Below are positions 37,858-52,971 of a stretch of DNA of 56,000 nucleotides, one piece after another. The stretch comes from Neocallimastix lanati (nom. inval.). Taxonomy: Eukaryota > Neocallimastigomycota > Neocallimastigomycetes > Neocallimastigales > Neocallimastigaceae. How positions within the stretch are numbered: position 1 is the first letter of the stretch; every line of letters starts with the position of its first letter. The DNA lies in assembly GCA_016946835.1 (NCBI GenBank), contig JACVTC010000088.1:211501-267500 (forward strand). The letters are read 5' to 3'. A program made the position numbers and the translations under genes. The notes under the pieces were generated by a model. It was not told the origin of the DNA and did no database searches. It saw only the letters and a list, made by a program, of their open reading frames with translations.

Positions 37858-40292
37858 TTAATCTGGAAGTAAAGCTACAACATCATCATCGAAGTCTATA
37901 TCATCAGCTTTATTCTACCATTTAAATAATAATAAATTATAAATAAAATTATATATATGTTAAAATAAACATTTATTAAAATAATATTAAAATTAAAAAA
38001 TTTTATATATATAATTTTTTTTTAATTTTTATTCACCTGAATAGGATTTATGAATGGTTTTTGTGATAATGCATCTAATTATATAAAATTAAAAGAATGT
38101 TAATAGTATAAATATAATATTCAATTAATAATATTTATTTTTCTATATTTAAAAATAATTATCTTACCTGTATTGTTTTCGATGTTAATATTGCTATTTA
38201 ATGTATTCAATTTATTATTTGATTTATTCATTGAATCAATTAAATCACCCGTACTACTTAAATTGCTTATACTATTATTATTATTATTATTATTATTATT
38301 TGAGATTGCTTTTAATTTTGACAATTTATTTACATACTCCTGAACTTCTTTCATTCCTAAATCTGTACTTATTCTTACTAAAAATCTTAAACCTATTTAT
38401 TTATTTATTTTTTTTTATATTTAAAAAAAAAAGAAGAAAAACAATATAAATTGAAAATTGTTAGAAATCATAATAACTTTATGATTTTTGATTAGAGTTT
38501 CGCTTACATTCGACGTTATCTGGGAATTGTTCATGTATCTTTTTATATTTTTCATAAGCATGTTGATAATTTCCACTTCTTCTATAACAACTAGCTATCA
38601 TTAATTGCCACTTAATTTCTTTAGGTTGAATTGTTGATGCACATTCAAAGTATAAAATTGCCTGTTCGTATACTTGACAATCAACATAATATGCTCCAAG
38701 CCATGCAATAACCGGTATTATACATGGGAAATATCTATAAGACTTTATAAAGTAAAATAAAGTTAAATGATTTTATTATTAATACTTTGTTAAAATACTT
38801 CGCTAAAAAATAATACTAAATATTTTCATTTTTTATACTTACTTCTGAATAATGTTGGAATGCTTGTGTCTTATCTCCTTTTTTCATTGCTAATGAACCA
38901 AATTTAGCTAAAACTCCTGGATCTGTTGGAATAACAGATATTAAGATATTATACCATTCCATTGATTGTTGTAAATTATTTAATCTTTCATAACTAAATA
39001 TTATAATTATATAGAAAAAAATATATTAAAATATTGATTTAATATATAAAACTATGTAAATAGTAAATTTATATATTTTATTGTTATATTTTATTTAATA
39101 ATTACCAATCAGCGATATGATATATAACTTCTGAGTTATTACGAAGAATGGCATGCAATTTTTCAAACCATTGTAGCGATTCGTTAATATTATCCATCTT
39201 TTTACATATTAAACCAATATTATAAATAGCTTCAGCACATACAGCATCCACATTTATAGCTTCCTGATAGTATTCTTTTGCTTTGTCATATTCACCTCTT
39301 TGAGCAAGACAATTACCTTTATTGGTTAAAGCTTTTGCATTATATCTATCATTATTGATTGCGATATCAGCATATTTTTCAGCTTGTTTATAGTCACCTT
39401 CTAAGAAATATAAGAATGATAAATTTGTTGCTGCTGTACCAAACATACCTTTATCTTTATTTTCAAATGATTTTAAAGTTTCTATAGCCTATAAATAATT
39501 TAAATTTAAATTAAAAAAATATTTTATATATTTTAAAAAAAATGATTAAATTAATATAAATAAAATTTAAAAAAATTTTTATATATTTTATTATTTATAA
39601 AAATAAATAAAATATACCAAATCGAATTTTTTCGATTTTAAATATTGAATAGCTTTGGAAATTTCTAATTCATTAGCAATCTCTGAATTTGGTGAGCTTT
39701 TAATTGTTTCAACAACCCAATCATAACCAAGAGAAAATGATTCCTCAATTACAGGTGCTATTAATTTAGCAGCGAGATTTATATATTTGTGTGCAATTTG
39801 TTTTCTAAATTAAATTTATATATAAAGATATTATATAATTATATAACAGAGAAACATTGTATTATATATATAAATTATTTTTCCCAAAAAAAAAAAAAAA
39901 ATAAAATATAAATATAAATTAAAATATAGTAATATATATTATATATAATATTTACTTTTCTCTGGCTAATGCTCTTAAATTATCTTCATTAAAAACTTCA
40001 TGATCTTCGATTGATTCATCTTTTGATAATGAACCTAATTCATCATTTTGTTCTATACAATTTGGTTGAATAAATACTAATTGTTGGAAACCTTTTTTCA
40101 TTTTTTCACTGTTACCAAGTGCAAAATAACATAAAACAAGATTAAAACCTTAATTAATAGAAGATTAATTTTTTTTAAATAATTTAATATTTTTTATTAA
40201 TAATTAAAATTTAAAATTAAAATTTTTATAATAATTTATTATAATTTTTAATATATATTATTTTTATTTATTTTTTTTTTATTTATTTGTAA

Positions 40293-40327
<35 letters not shown>

Positions 40328-40508
40328 TTTAATTATTCATTATTTATAATAATCAAATTGAAATATAGTATTAAAATTATTTTTTTTTTTTTAAAATACC
40401 TGTTTGGAAATCAGGAATAGTTTCCATAACTGTTTCATATGAAGTGATTGCATCTTGAAATTGGGCCATTTTAACACAAGCATTACCAATATTTCTCATT
40501 ATTCTTAA

Positions 40509-40557
<49 letters not shown>

Positions 40558-41787
40558 TACCAATTATCAGTTATTAATTATTATTGTTATCATAAATTAT
40601 TATAGCATAAATATTATATATTATATGTCAGTGAATTCAAGATATATATAAAAAAGATTTTTTTGTAAAATACTTTATTTACCTTATTTCTTTATTTGCA
40701 TTTGATATTTGATCTAAAGCCATTCTATACATTTTTACAGCCTGAGGGTATTTTTTTTGCTCAAAGTAAATATTTCCCATATTAACTCGAAGTCTTCCTG
40801 CTTGATTAAACATTTTATTTTTAACAATTATGGTATAGGTATTTAAGGCTTCATGATACATTTTATTTGCATGATAACAATTAGCCAATGTAAAAAGTGC
40901 ACAATAAGTCAAATCTAAATTAAGTTGATCACCAAATCCCATTTGTTCTTTCTGTTTAGCTAATAATCTTTCTTTTTTAGCTGCATCTTTAGCTTTCTCT
41001 AAAGCTAACTGAATATTTGGATTTGGTCCTGATAAATGTAATGTACTTTCTTCAACTATTTGATTTATTTTTTTCTCTAATGTTTTTATCTGTTCTTCAG
41101 GTGTTGGAGATGGAGGTTTTTCATTTGAACTTGATATATAACCTATTTAAATATATATATAAATATAATTAAAACTTTAATATTTCAATAAAAATAACTA
41201 AACAAACATATTATTATGTTGTGAATATTAATAACTATATAAAAATGTTTATATTTGTTTTTAATATTTTTAATGAAATTTTTTTATTTGAAAAGAATAA
41301 CTTTTTATAAATTATATAAATAAAAATTTAGTATTCACATAAATATACATATAAGTAATATATATATATTTCAATATTTTTTTTTTTTTAATTTATGTCT
41401 TTCTTTAACTATACCTGCTTGATTAAATGGATCAAAACCCCCGTGTGATGTCGAAATATTTCCTTTTCCCTGTCGTGAGAAACCAGCAGCACGTACAGAT
41501 GTCATTGGTCTTGCAGAGTTAGTACCACCACCCATTGCTGTACTAATTCTGTTTCGGTTACTTGTTGAAGGAATAATTGATTCTTGGCTTACATTTACAC
41601 CAAGTCCAACACCACCTACTCCTCCAATACCTCCAACGTGATTCTCAATTCCTGAATTTTTATAACTTGATGTATAACTATTTGATCCTCTTGAATTAAA
41701 TGAATAAAGATCATCATCAATTGATGAGTTATACATATTATTAATGCTTCCTTTGCTTTCTGCTAAAGGAATATTATTTGATGACAT
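37858..41787 (-). CDS. IFT88: Intraflagellar transport protein IFT88 (TPR protein)
   Basis: Eleven exons: 41415-41787, 40683-41142, 40400-40509, 39956-40148, 39618-39804, 39106-39488, 38843-38993, 38508-38742, 38168-38392, 38037-38074 and 37858-37914. They sum to 803 residues, close to the usual 800-830. The family marker RPMTSVRAAGF lies in the Gly/Ser-rich N terminus. TPR-rich parts follow, with NLDLTYCALFTLANCYHANK, ALNTYTIIVKNKMF, IAPVIEESFSLGYDW, NDRYNAKALTNKGNCLA, LHAILRNNSEVIYHIA and IKWQLMIASCYRRSGNYQ. The C terminus is DDIDFDDDVVALLPD. IFT88 is part of the IFT-B core that builds cilia and flagella, so the organism should make flagellated cells. The intron before exon 3 ends in about 42 A residues and G. 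An Asn run lies near the C terminus. Confidence 0.95.
40511..40552 (-). other. Poly(A) 3' splice site in IFT88 intron 2
   Basis: On the coding strand about 42 consecutive A residues run directly into the acceptor G at 40510. Reading-frame phase and family alignment (NKEIR then LRIMRNIGNA) fix the junction here. There is no pyrimidine tract next to the acceptor. Confidence 0.75.
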
Positions 41788-44151
41788 TGTCTTTATTGTA
41801 TATTAATATTATGATTATATTTTATTATCATATATATTTAACAAGTCATATATTTATTATATTTTTATAAATTATTGTTTATATTAAATTATTTTTAAAA
41901 CCTCGATTTGACTTATTTCTATATTCAATATCAAAAATATTATAAAACAAAACAAAACAGAAAAAAAAAAATTATATAAATATTAAGTAATAAATTATTA
42001 TATTTCCATGTAATTATTATTATTAAAAATTATATAATATATCTTTTATTATTACAGAATATATATTTCTTCTATTTAATTTTTTAATGTTACTTAAGTT
42101 ATTTCTTTTTACTTTTAATATTTTCTTTTTTTGCTTATTTCTTCAATTTTTCATTTTTTTTTGATGAAAAGTAAAAGCTTTTAAATTTTTAAAGTTTTTC
42201 ATTATAATATATGATTTAAAGTTTTTTTTGTTTTGATTTTTTAATTTTTACTTCATTGTTATTTGTAATAATAAAACAAACTAAAATAATTTATTAGTTA
42301 ATAAGCTTTTATAATATAAATAATACATATCCATAAAATAAGATTTTATTTTGTTACGATGAAAATATTAAAATTGGTGTAGAAAATTATTTTCGGTTTA
42401 AAGTTGATTTTAAAGATATTAAGGTCGAAAAAAAAAATTTAAATGAATAAATATTTTATATATGTTATTTAATATTCATAATATATAAAATAGAAAAAGA
42501 ATAAAAAAAAACAGTTATAAATGTAAATAAAGTAAAAATCTCTATACATTTTGATATCTGATATGCTTATAATATGAATAAAATTTTAATTATTTTAATT
42601 ATTTTTTTCTAATTTCTGTAATATTATTTAGTAATTTTAAATATTTATTAATAAATTACTTCAAAAATTCTTGCTGCAATTGTTTTAGTATTTGTACAAC
42701 TATCTTTCATTATAAATTATTTATAAATAAATTTTTAATTATATAAATACTTTTATCAATATTAAAACTAGTAACAACAAAATTTCCATTTACCTTAATA
42801 ATTTTACTATTATTATTTATTATTTATTATTTTATTATTTTTTTTATTTATTCACTATTTATTATTTATTATTTATTATTATTTTATTATTTATTATTAT
42901 TAAATTATTTATTATTTATTTATTCAATTATTCAATTATTCAATTATTCAATTATTCAATTATTTATTATTATTTATTATTTTATTATTTATTATTATTA
43001 AATTATTTATTATTTATTTATTCAATTATTCAATTATTCAATTATTTATTATTTATTATTATTCATTTATTCAATTATTTATTATTTATTATTATTCATT
43101 TATTCAATTATTTATTTATTATTATTATTTATTATTATTTTATTATTTATTATTATTAAATTATTTATTATTTATTTATTCAATTATTCAATTATTCAAT
43201 TATTTATTATTTATTTATTCAATTATTCAATTATTCAATTATTTATTATTTATTATTATTCATTTATTCAATTATTTATTTATTTATTATTATTTATTAT
43301 TTATTATTATTCAATTATTAATTATTTATTATTATTTATTGTTTTTATTATCAATTATTCAATTATTTATTAATAAATACTCTTATTATTATTATTATTT
43401 ATTTATTATTTATTATATATTATATATTATTTATTATATACTATATATTATTTATTATTTATTTATTATTTATTACTGTTACTTATATACTTATTACTTA
43501 TTTATTAATTATTATTTATTATTATTTATTATCTCATTTATTATTTATTGTTTATTATTTATTAATTTATATTTATTAATAATTAATAATTAATAATTTT
43601 TACTTATTAATTATTGGTTAATTTATAGATGGATTACTAGTTTTAATATAAAAATTTTTATCCTTTTTTTATCCTCGGTGAAGAAATCCTATTGAAAACT
43701 ATTCCTATTATTAATAAACCTTATAAAAAAAAATTAATAAAATAAAATATATATACAAAATTTAATTTATATATAGGAATAATAAAATTTTACAGTAACT
43801 AAAAATGTGTAGTTTTAGGTATTTACTAATTAATTATGGCGTATTTATCAATTTGATTATATCTATTAATTTAAAAATATTAATACAAATAAATTTATAA
43901 AAATAGTAAAAAATTAATAAATAAATAAATCATTTGTGGCTCAAAAAAAAAAAAAAAAAAAAAAAAAGATAAAATTTTATTTATTTATTTACTTTTAGAT
44001 TTATTTAAATATTAAAAGTTTTATTAAATAGAAATTTAAAGTTAGAAATTGATTTTTATTGTTTTAATAATCGAAAAATAAAATATCATTTAAATAGTTT
44101 TGAAAATAATAATTTTTTTTTTTTATTATAAATAAAAGCAAATAAAGAAAT
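41788..44151. other. Spacer between IFT88 and the small gene
   Basis: The two genes diverge from this spacer, so both promoters probably lie in it. It contains a TTATT/CAATTATT minisatellite at 42815-43610 and an A run near 43942-43966. No gene is supported. Confidence 0.6.
42815..43610. repeat. Complex TTATT / TCAATTAT minisatellite, about 0.8 kb
   Basis: Higher-order units combine blocks of attattcaattattcaatt with runs of tatttattatt and ttattattatt. A larger unit of roughly 120 bp recurs (compare 42895-42960, 43010-43050 and 43150-43210). On the right it fades into TATTTATTATATATTA. Long translations across it are Tyr/Ile/Leu readings, not genes. Confidence 0.85.
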
Positions 44152-44718
44152 ATGGAAAAAGTTTCAGAAAGTGAAATGGTAATTTAAAATTTAATAATCA
44201 TAATATTAAATTCAAATTATTTGATAATTAATTAAAATTATGCAAATTTATTTTATATATTATTTTTATTTATATAGCAAAGAAGAAGAGATATATGGAT
44301 AAATACACCATTAACAAAATTAATAAATCCAGATGATTTATTATCTGATAATTGTAATTATATAATAAGTTAATTAATTATATAGATTTAAGTTGAATTG
44401 AAAAGATAATATAATAAAATTATTATCTATATTATATATTATTTTTATATACATATTTTTATTTTTTTTAAAAAAAAAAAAAAATAAAAAATAAAAAAAT
44501 AATACATATGTAGTTGTTTATATTAAACCTTCAAAGAAACATAATGATATTACAATTCGCGAATCAATTAATAGTGACATTTCAAATGTAAGTGATTAAT
44601 TAGATTTCATTTTTGAAATCTACATTTCTAAAAATTTAGTTTTATAATTTAATATATGCATTTTTACTTTTATTTTTATTTTTATTTTAATTTTAATTTT
44701 AATTTTAATTTTGATTAC

Positions 44719-44806
<88 letters not shown>

Positions 44807-44830
44807 AAAATAACTTGTTTAAAATTTTAA

Positions 44831-44867
<37 letters not shown>

Positions 44868-45237
44868 TTGAAACATTATATATATATATAATTAAAGAAA
44901 ATCAATAATAGGAAAAGAATAAAATTAAATTAAATATAAATAAATTTATTTTTTAAATTTATGAAATGGTATATAGATTTTATTTTACATAATATTTTTT
45001 TCTTTTTATATTTCAATCCTTAATTTTTTTTTTTTATTTAATATTTATTTTTTTAATAAATTTATAATAAAGAATATTAAATTAATTATCTATATTTAAA
45101 AATATTCAATATAAAATTAATAGAAAAATTCTATAAAGGAAGCTCTTGAACTTGAAACCGATAAATCTATTTTGAATACTACAACAACTCAAAATCAAAG
45201 AGTAATTCTTAATTTGGATGACGACCTTCCATTTTAA
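44152..45237 (+). CDS. Small acidic-ended protein of unknown function
   Basis: Four exons, 44152-44178, 44278-44353, 44514-44587 and 45124-45237, give 96 residues with consistent phases (0, 1, 0). It starts MEKVSESEMQRRRDIWI, has a central TPLTKLINPDDLLSDNFVYI, and ends QRVILNLDDDLPF. The middle is hydrophilic with KPSKKHNDITIRES. I do not recognise the family. The clean exon phases, canonical donors (GTAATT, GTAAGT) and coding-like composition support a real gene, missed by open-frame searches because every exon is short. A large (TTA)n array lies in the third intron. It converges with the TPX2-like gene, leaving about 500 bp between the stops. Confidence 0.65.
44722..44803. repeat. (TTA)n array in an intron
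   Basis: About 27 TTA units lie in the third intron of the small gene, preceded by a (TTTTAA)n tract (44680-44712) and followed by T and A runs (44830-44867). Confidence 0.85.
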
Positions 45238-45374
45238 ATTAAGAATATATATTCAAAATTTGAATATATTATTACTACATATAACATAAATTATATATAT
45301 TATATTAAAAGATAATTAAAAATTATATATATAAGAAAAGAAAAATATAATGAAATGTTTTAATAACAAAACAA

Positions 45375-45408
<34 letters not shown>

Positions 45409-45739
45409 GAAGATAAATTTAATTTAATAATTAAATAATTAATAAAAACAATAATAAAATAAATTATTAAATAAGTCAAAGCATATAAAAATTATTAATT
45501 TAAATAAAAAATTATATATATATATTATAGTATATTCACATAATAAAATTATTTTATAACTGTTATAATAATAAAAATAATATACAACATCATACAGATT
45601 ATAACGTAATATATAATTATGTTTTAAAAATATATTTTTTTCGTATATTAAGTTTTTGACCTTATATTAAAAATCTATTAAAAAATATCAGTATATATAT
45701 TTTATATCTCAAATATTATTACATAATATATTTATTATA
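45238..45739. other. Intergenic between convergent genes
   Basis: It holds an A run near 45379-45408 and an (AT)n tract near 45514-45526. No gene seen. Poly(A) sites of both genes must lie here, but AATAAA motifs are too common in this composition to choose one. Confidence 0.6.
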
Positions 45740-46830
45740 TTATGTATTATTTTTTTTTAAGGTTTTGTATATATATGAAGGTATAGGATTAGCATGAATA
45801 ATGGTTTTTTTACGTTGTTCTTTTATCCACTGCTTTTCACATAACTTTAATCAAATTTGTTATTATTATTATTGCAAATGAAATTGTATATAATTTTTTT
45901 TTAATAAATAATTAATAATGATTTATATTTAAAATTTTTTTTAAATAATGAAAATTTAGCATTATTATAATTATTATTTTATAAATTAAATCATTATATT
46001 ATGGTTATTATTTTTATTTTACCTTTTTATATTCTTCTTGTTGTTTTTTGATTTTTTCAATTTCTTTTGCTTTTTCTTTTAAATGATTTTCATATTTGAT
46101 CCATTTTTTAGCTCTTATGTCGGTTTCAAAGTTTATTTCTTTAAATTCTGTTAAAGGTTTATTAGATTTTGAGATAATAAATGGAATTTTAAATAAACTT
46201 ATCGGAGGTTTTGCAACAAATTTTCTTAGTTTATCTTCTTCTTTCTGCTTTCTTATAATATTATTTTGAAAATCTTCTTGATATTGAATACCTCTTTTTT
46301 CTGTAATTAAATTAAATGGAATAGGCTGCACTAGTGGAATAGGGTTTAAAATAGATTTTGATCTTCTATTTTTTTCCTAATAATTATATATTTATTATAT
46401 TATTATAATTTGTCAAAGTTTAAATTCATGAACTATATTATATGAATAGTTCTGCCAAAAATTACATTTTTATTAGGTATAGGATGTGCGATAAAATGTC
46501 GTAAACGTTCAGATTCTTCTTTTTCTTTTTGCATTTTTTCTTTAAATTCAAGTATTTTCTTCTTGGAAATGTCATCACCAGGTAAGTGAAAAGGAATTAA
46601 GGATGAGGATATTAATGTTTGGTTATTATGAGAAGATATTCGTTTAAGTATTTTTTTATCATGATATATACATGAATTAAAGGAAAAGCAATTTTTATCT
46701 GATATTTTGTCCAAACACTCTTTAGAACTTTGTATAGAATATTTTGATTGTTTTTTAGTTAAATTTGGTGAATGCGGTATGGTTAATAATTTTTTTCCAT
46801 ATTCTGGAATTCCAAAAGTTTTATGGAATA

Positions 46831-46875
<45 letters not shown>

Positions 46876-48008
46876 GAAAAAAAAAAAAATACTTTGTTAA
46901 TACTAATTTTATATCATGATAGAATTTATTTAATTATAAAGATTGCTAATTTTAATATCATATATTTTACTTTATTGTTTAAAGGTAGAGCATGGAATTT
47001 TGGTTGTTTTTTGAAATCTTCAAGTTCTTGCTCTTCATGACCTTTATACCTATTTTATATATTTTTTTTATAAATTTAAACAAAATAAGGTATACGCATT
47101 AATTAAAATTTGAATAAAATATATTAAAAAAAGCTATATAGTATATATTTTTATATACATTGAAGGTCTTGTTCTAAATTTTGTTAACAATTTCGGAGAA
47201 CAAGGAATAGTTATTCTTCTTTTGTTTTTTGGATAAGATTTATATATTACTGAGATCTTATATATTATAAACAAACAAATAAATAAAAAAAATTATTGAA
47301 TATTAAAGATTAAAAAAAATAGAAAAATATATATATATAAAATATATATATATATATTATAAATTAATTCAATTATTACACTGTTTTTTTTTTTCCATAA
47401 ATTCTTCGATAATTTTTTATCATATAAAATTTTCTGATATTTGTTTATAAATGAGTGTCCTTCATTTAAATTATTATTTTGAATTAAAAAATCTGTATTA
47501 TTTATTTTTTTTCTAATGTGAGTAATATTTGAAGGCTATTGGTAAATTTATATATTATTAATTTAAAATATTGATAAAATAATAAAAATAAATATATATA
47601 TAATATTACTCTTATAATTTTTATTATAATTTTCATTCTTTAAAATTATTATTGCAAAAATTATAAATAAGAATTCTATATTGAATATTGAAAATATCTT
47701 AAATATATAAAAATTTATTTACCTTCGATATATTTTTTTTAGTTTTTATACTTAAAGGATTATTTTTAATTTCTTTTAAAAGAAAGTTTCCTTTACTATT
47801 AAAATATAAATTTGATTTATTTAAATCCTCAATTTTTTTTTTTTCTTCTAAGATATTGTTTCTTAAATCACTATTAACAATTAATGTGAGTATTTAAAAC
47901 AATTATATAAAAATAATTAATTAGATACTACTCATTATTTTCAAAAAATATATTATTTATTACATCATAACGGTAATTATTTAAATTGGTCTTATAATTC
48001 AAAAACAT
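45740..48008 (-). CDS. TPX2-like spindle assembly factor
   Basis: Eight exons: 47932-48008, 47723-47870, 47380-47535, 47159-47256, 46971-47049, 46466-46831, 46023-46376 and 45740-45844, together 460 residues. The motif order is that of TPX2: RRITIPCSPKLLTKF, EEQELEDFKKQPKFHALPLN, TIPHSPNLTKKQS, two LR.F.A.P segments (RLRHFIAHPIPNK, KLRKFVAKPP), PIPFNLITEKRG, LTEFKEINFETDIRAKKW and the C-terminal RKKTIHANPIPSY. TPX2 nucleates microtubules at the spindle and activates Aurora A. The N terminus has NNYRYDVINNIFF, reminiscent of the YSYD Aurora-binding start of animal TPX2. At 460 residues it is much shorter than animal homologues. The exon 3 donor could shift by two bases, and the intron before exon 6 ends in about 37 A residues plus G. 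Confidence 0.85.
46833..46869 (-). other. Poly(A) 3' splice site in the TPX2-like gene
   Basis: On the coding strand about 37 A residues lead straight into the acceptor G at 46832. The junction is fixed by phase and by HALPLNNK joining IFHKTFGIPEYG as expected for the family. Confidence 0.7.
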
Positions 48009-48328
48009 AATAAATTTCAAGTAAAATTAATTTTGTATATTAATTATTTTTTTTTTAAAAAAGAAATTATAATAAAATTTAATTAAGAAAATAAATTTTT
48101 TGCAATTAATAAAATATAGGCTTTGGTAGGGCCTATATAATTACATAAAGTTTCTATTTGAATTATTTGGTGGTACATCCATATTTTATATAAAGTAAAT
48201 AAATAAATAAACAGATAAATAAATAAATAATTTTATAAAATATAAATTAAATATGAAAACTTTAAAATTTACATGTTTAACTGAATAATTTATTTTTAAA
48301 ATCTTTATAATAAATTAATAAAAAAAAA

Positions 48329-48359
<31 letters not shown>

Positions 48360-48367
48360 TAAATACA

Positions 48368-48398
<31 letters not shown>

Positions 48399-48591
48399 GA
48401 AATAGAGTTTTAATAAAAATAAAATTTAATAAGATAAATAGTGAAGTAGTATTAATGAAAATAAAATAAAATAAAATAAAATTTTACAGAATTAAAATGA
48501 AAAATAGGATTTTGAATATCAAATATACTATTTAAAATATCAATTCTTATCATAAAAAATTTTATTTTATTATCATTTTATTATTATTTAC

Positions 48592-48634
<43 letters not shown>

Positions 48635-48853
48635 TTGCTTCGTTCGTTTTTTTTTTTTTTTTTTTTGCTTTATTTTGTTAAACTTATTTATTTAGATATT
48701 TATTAATTAATTAATTAAATTTTAATTTTAAATAAATAATTTTTTCTTTTAATTTTATTTCAAATTTTATTAATATTAGATTTTTTTTTTGATAATAAAA
48801 TAAAATTTTTTAGAAATCTCGAAAATATTATAATTAGTTTTTAAAATAAAATT

Positions 48854-48887
<34 letters not shown>

Positions 48888-49045
48888 TATAATCATATAA
48901 TAGTTAATTTTTATTTTATTTTAATGTTTATTATTTTTTTATTTAATTTTTTTTTTTCAATTATAATTATTTTTGTTTATTAATTATTCTTTAAATAATT
49001 ATTTTAATATTTTTGCTATTGCATATGTTTATTAGTTATATTTTT

Positions 49046-49078
<33 letters not shown>

Positions 49079-49321
49079 ATTTCTTGATATCTTGAAATAA
49101 ATATTAGATTAATGATTTATTAGATTGCTAATTCAATTTCATTAAAGCATGAATTAATAATTTATATAACATTATCTATTAAAGCATAATGAAATAATTA
49201 TATAAACATAAACATAAATATAAATATAAATACAAATATAATAAAATAATTAAATAATTATAGTTAATTTATGTGTTTCTTTATATTTTTAAGAAAAATT
49301 TTATTCATTTAATATAATTTG
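48009..49321. other. Spacer upstream of the TPX2-like gene and downstream of RPN11
   Basis: It contains (AAAT)n arrays near 48195-48232 and 48340-48400, a TTA array at about 48590-48632, T runs near 48648-48666 and 49048-49077 and an A run near 48859-48884. No gene seen. Confidence 0.6.
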
Positions 49322-51673
<2,352 letters not shown>

Positions 51674-52688
51674 TGTGTATATAACTATTAAATTTAAATA
51701 ATTATATTTTAAAATATACAATAGATAAATAATTAATATATGACTTTATTTTAAAATTTTAACAATTGAATTGTTCCTATTGCCATTGGATTTATTATTT
51801 TTATATTATATGTTGATTAAATTATATATGAAACAATTATTTGATTTTTTAATTTTTACAAAAGTGATTAGCATATCATTAATAATTTTATTACCTCTTT
51901 TATTTTATAAATATTTTAACTTTTTTTTTTTTTTTTTTTTGTTAATTTAGTTATTTTTTATTTTTCTTTTATTGCTTTTATTTTTCTTGAATTATTTTAT
52001 AATTTAATAATTTCAAAAATAAAAAATTGAGAATAATAAAAATATAATAAAAATTTAAATTTAAAATTAACAATTAAATAATTAATAATTTAATTATTAA
52101 AAATAATAATTTAAATAATATTAAAAAATAAAAACAAAACCAAAAAAATATATATATATATATTTATTATAAATTAAATATTAATAATATATAAATATAT
52201 ATATTAAGAATTTTAATATTTTTTTAATTTTTCAACATTTTTACATATATTTATTTATATTAACATATATATATGTATTAAAAGAGAAAAACGCATGAGT
52301 TTCACATTATTTCAATAATAAAATAGTATATAAATTTGATCTTTATTTTACTATTGATATTGATATATTTTATTGCAACATGATTGGCAATTTTTAATAT
52401 TTTTTTAATAAATATTTTAAATTATTATTATTTATATTTATATATTTATTAAGAAAAAAAAAAATTTTTAATAAAATATTTTAAAACTCATAAATAATTT
52501 ATTATCATAATTCCTTGTATGACTATGATATATATATATATATTTTTTGTTGTTAAATCTAAAATAAAGAAACTTATTGTTAATACGCACTTTTATGTTT
52601 ATAAAATAATATAAAATTCTATATTCAAAAATTTATTTAATTAATTTAAAAGAAATAAAATAGTTCTTTAAATTCATATGGTATAAAA
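51674..52688. other. Divergent spacer between RPN11 and the PWP2 pseudogene
   Basis: About 1 kb of AT-rich sequence with a T run near 51921-51940 and AT tracts near 52148-52165 and 52529-52545. It presumably contains the RPN11 promoter. No defined element could be picked out. Confidence 0.5.
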
Positions 52689-52934
52689 ATGAAATTAGAT
52701 TTCAAGGTAAAATTTCTTTTAAAAAAATAAAGAACAATATTATATATAAAATTGAAAATTAAACTCAATTATTTAAATATAAATTATATATATGTTGATA
52801 TAAATATTTCCTCAATTTCAAATTATTATAATAAAAAAAATTTATTAAAAATTTATTTTCGTTTTATCATTAAGGAAATATTTTTAAATATATATATGTT
52901 ATGTATTTTTATATGTTAATTAGGTGTTCTTTAA

Positions 52935-52971
<37 letters not shown>

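Noticed and set aside
43339-43593. 84-residue Tyr/Ile-rich open reading
   Set aside because: It lies entirely within the TTATT minisatellite.
46765-47040. 91-residue plus-strand open reading
   Set aside because: It is the opposite strand of TPX2 exons and the T run of its intron.
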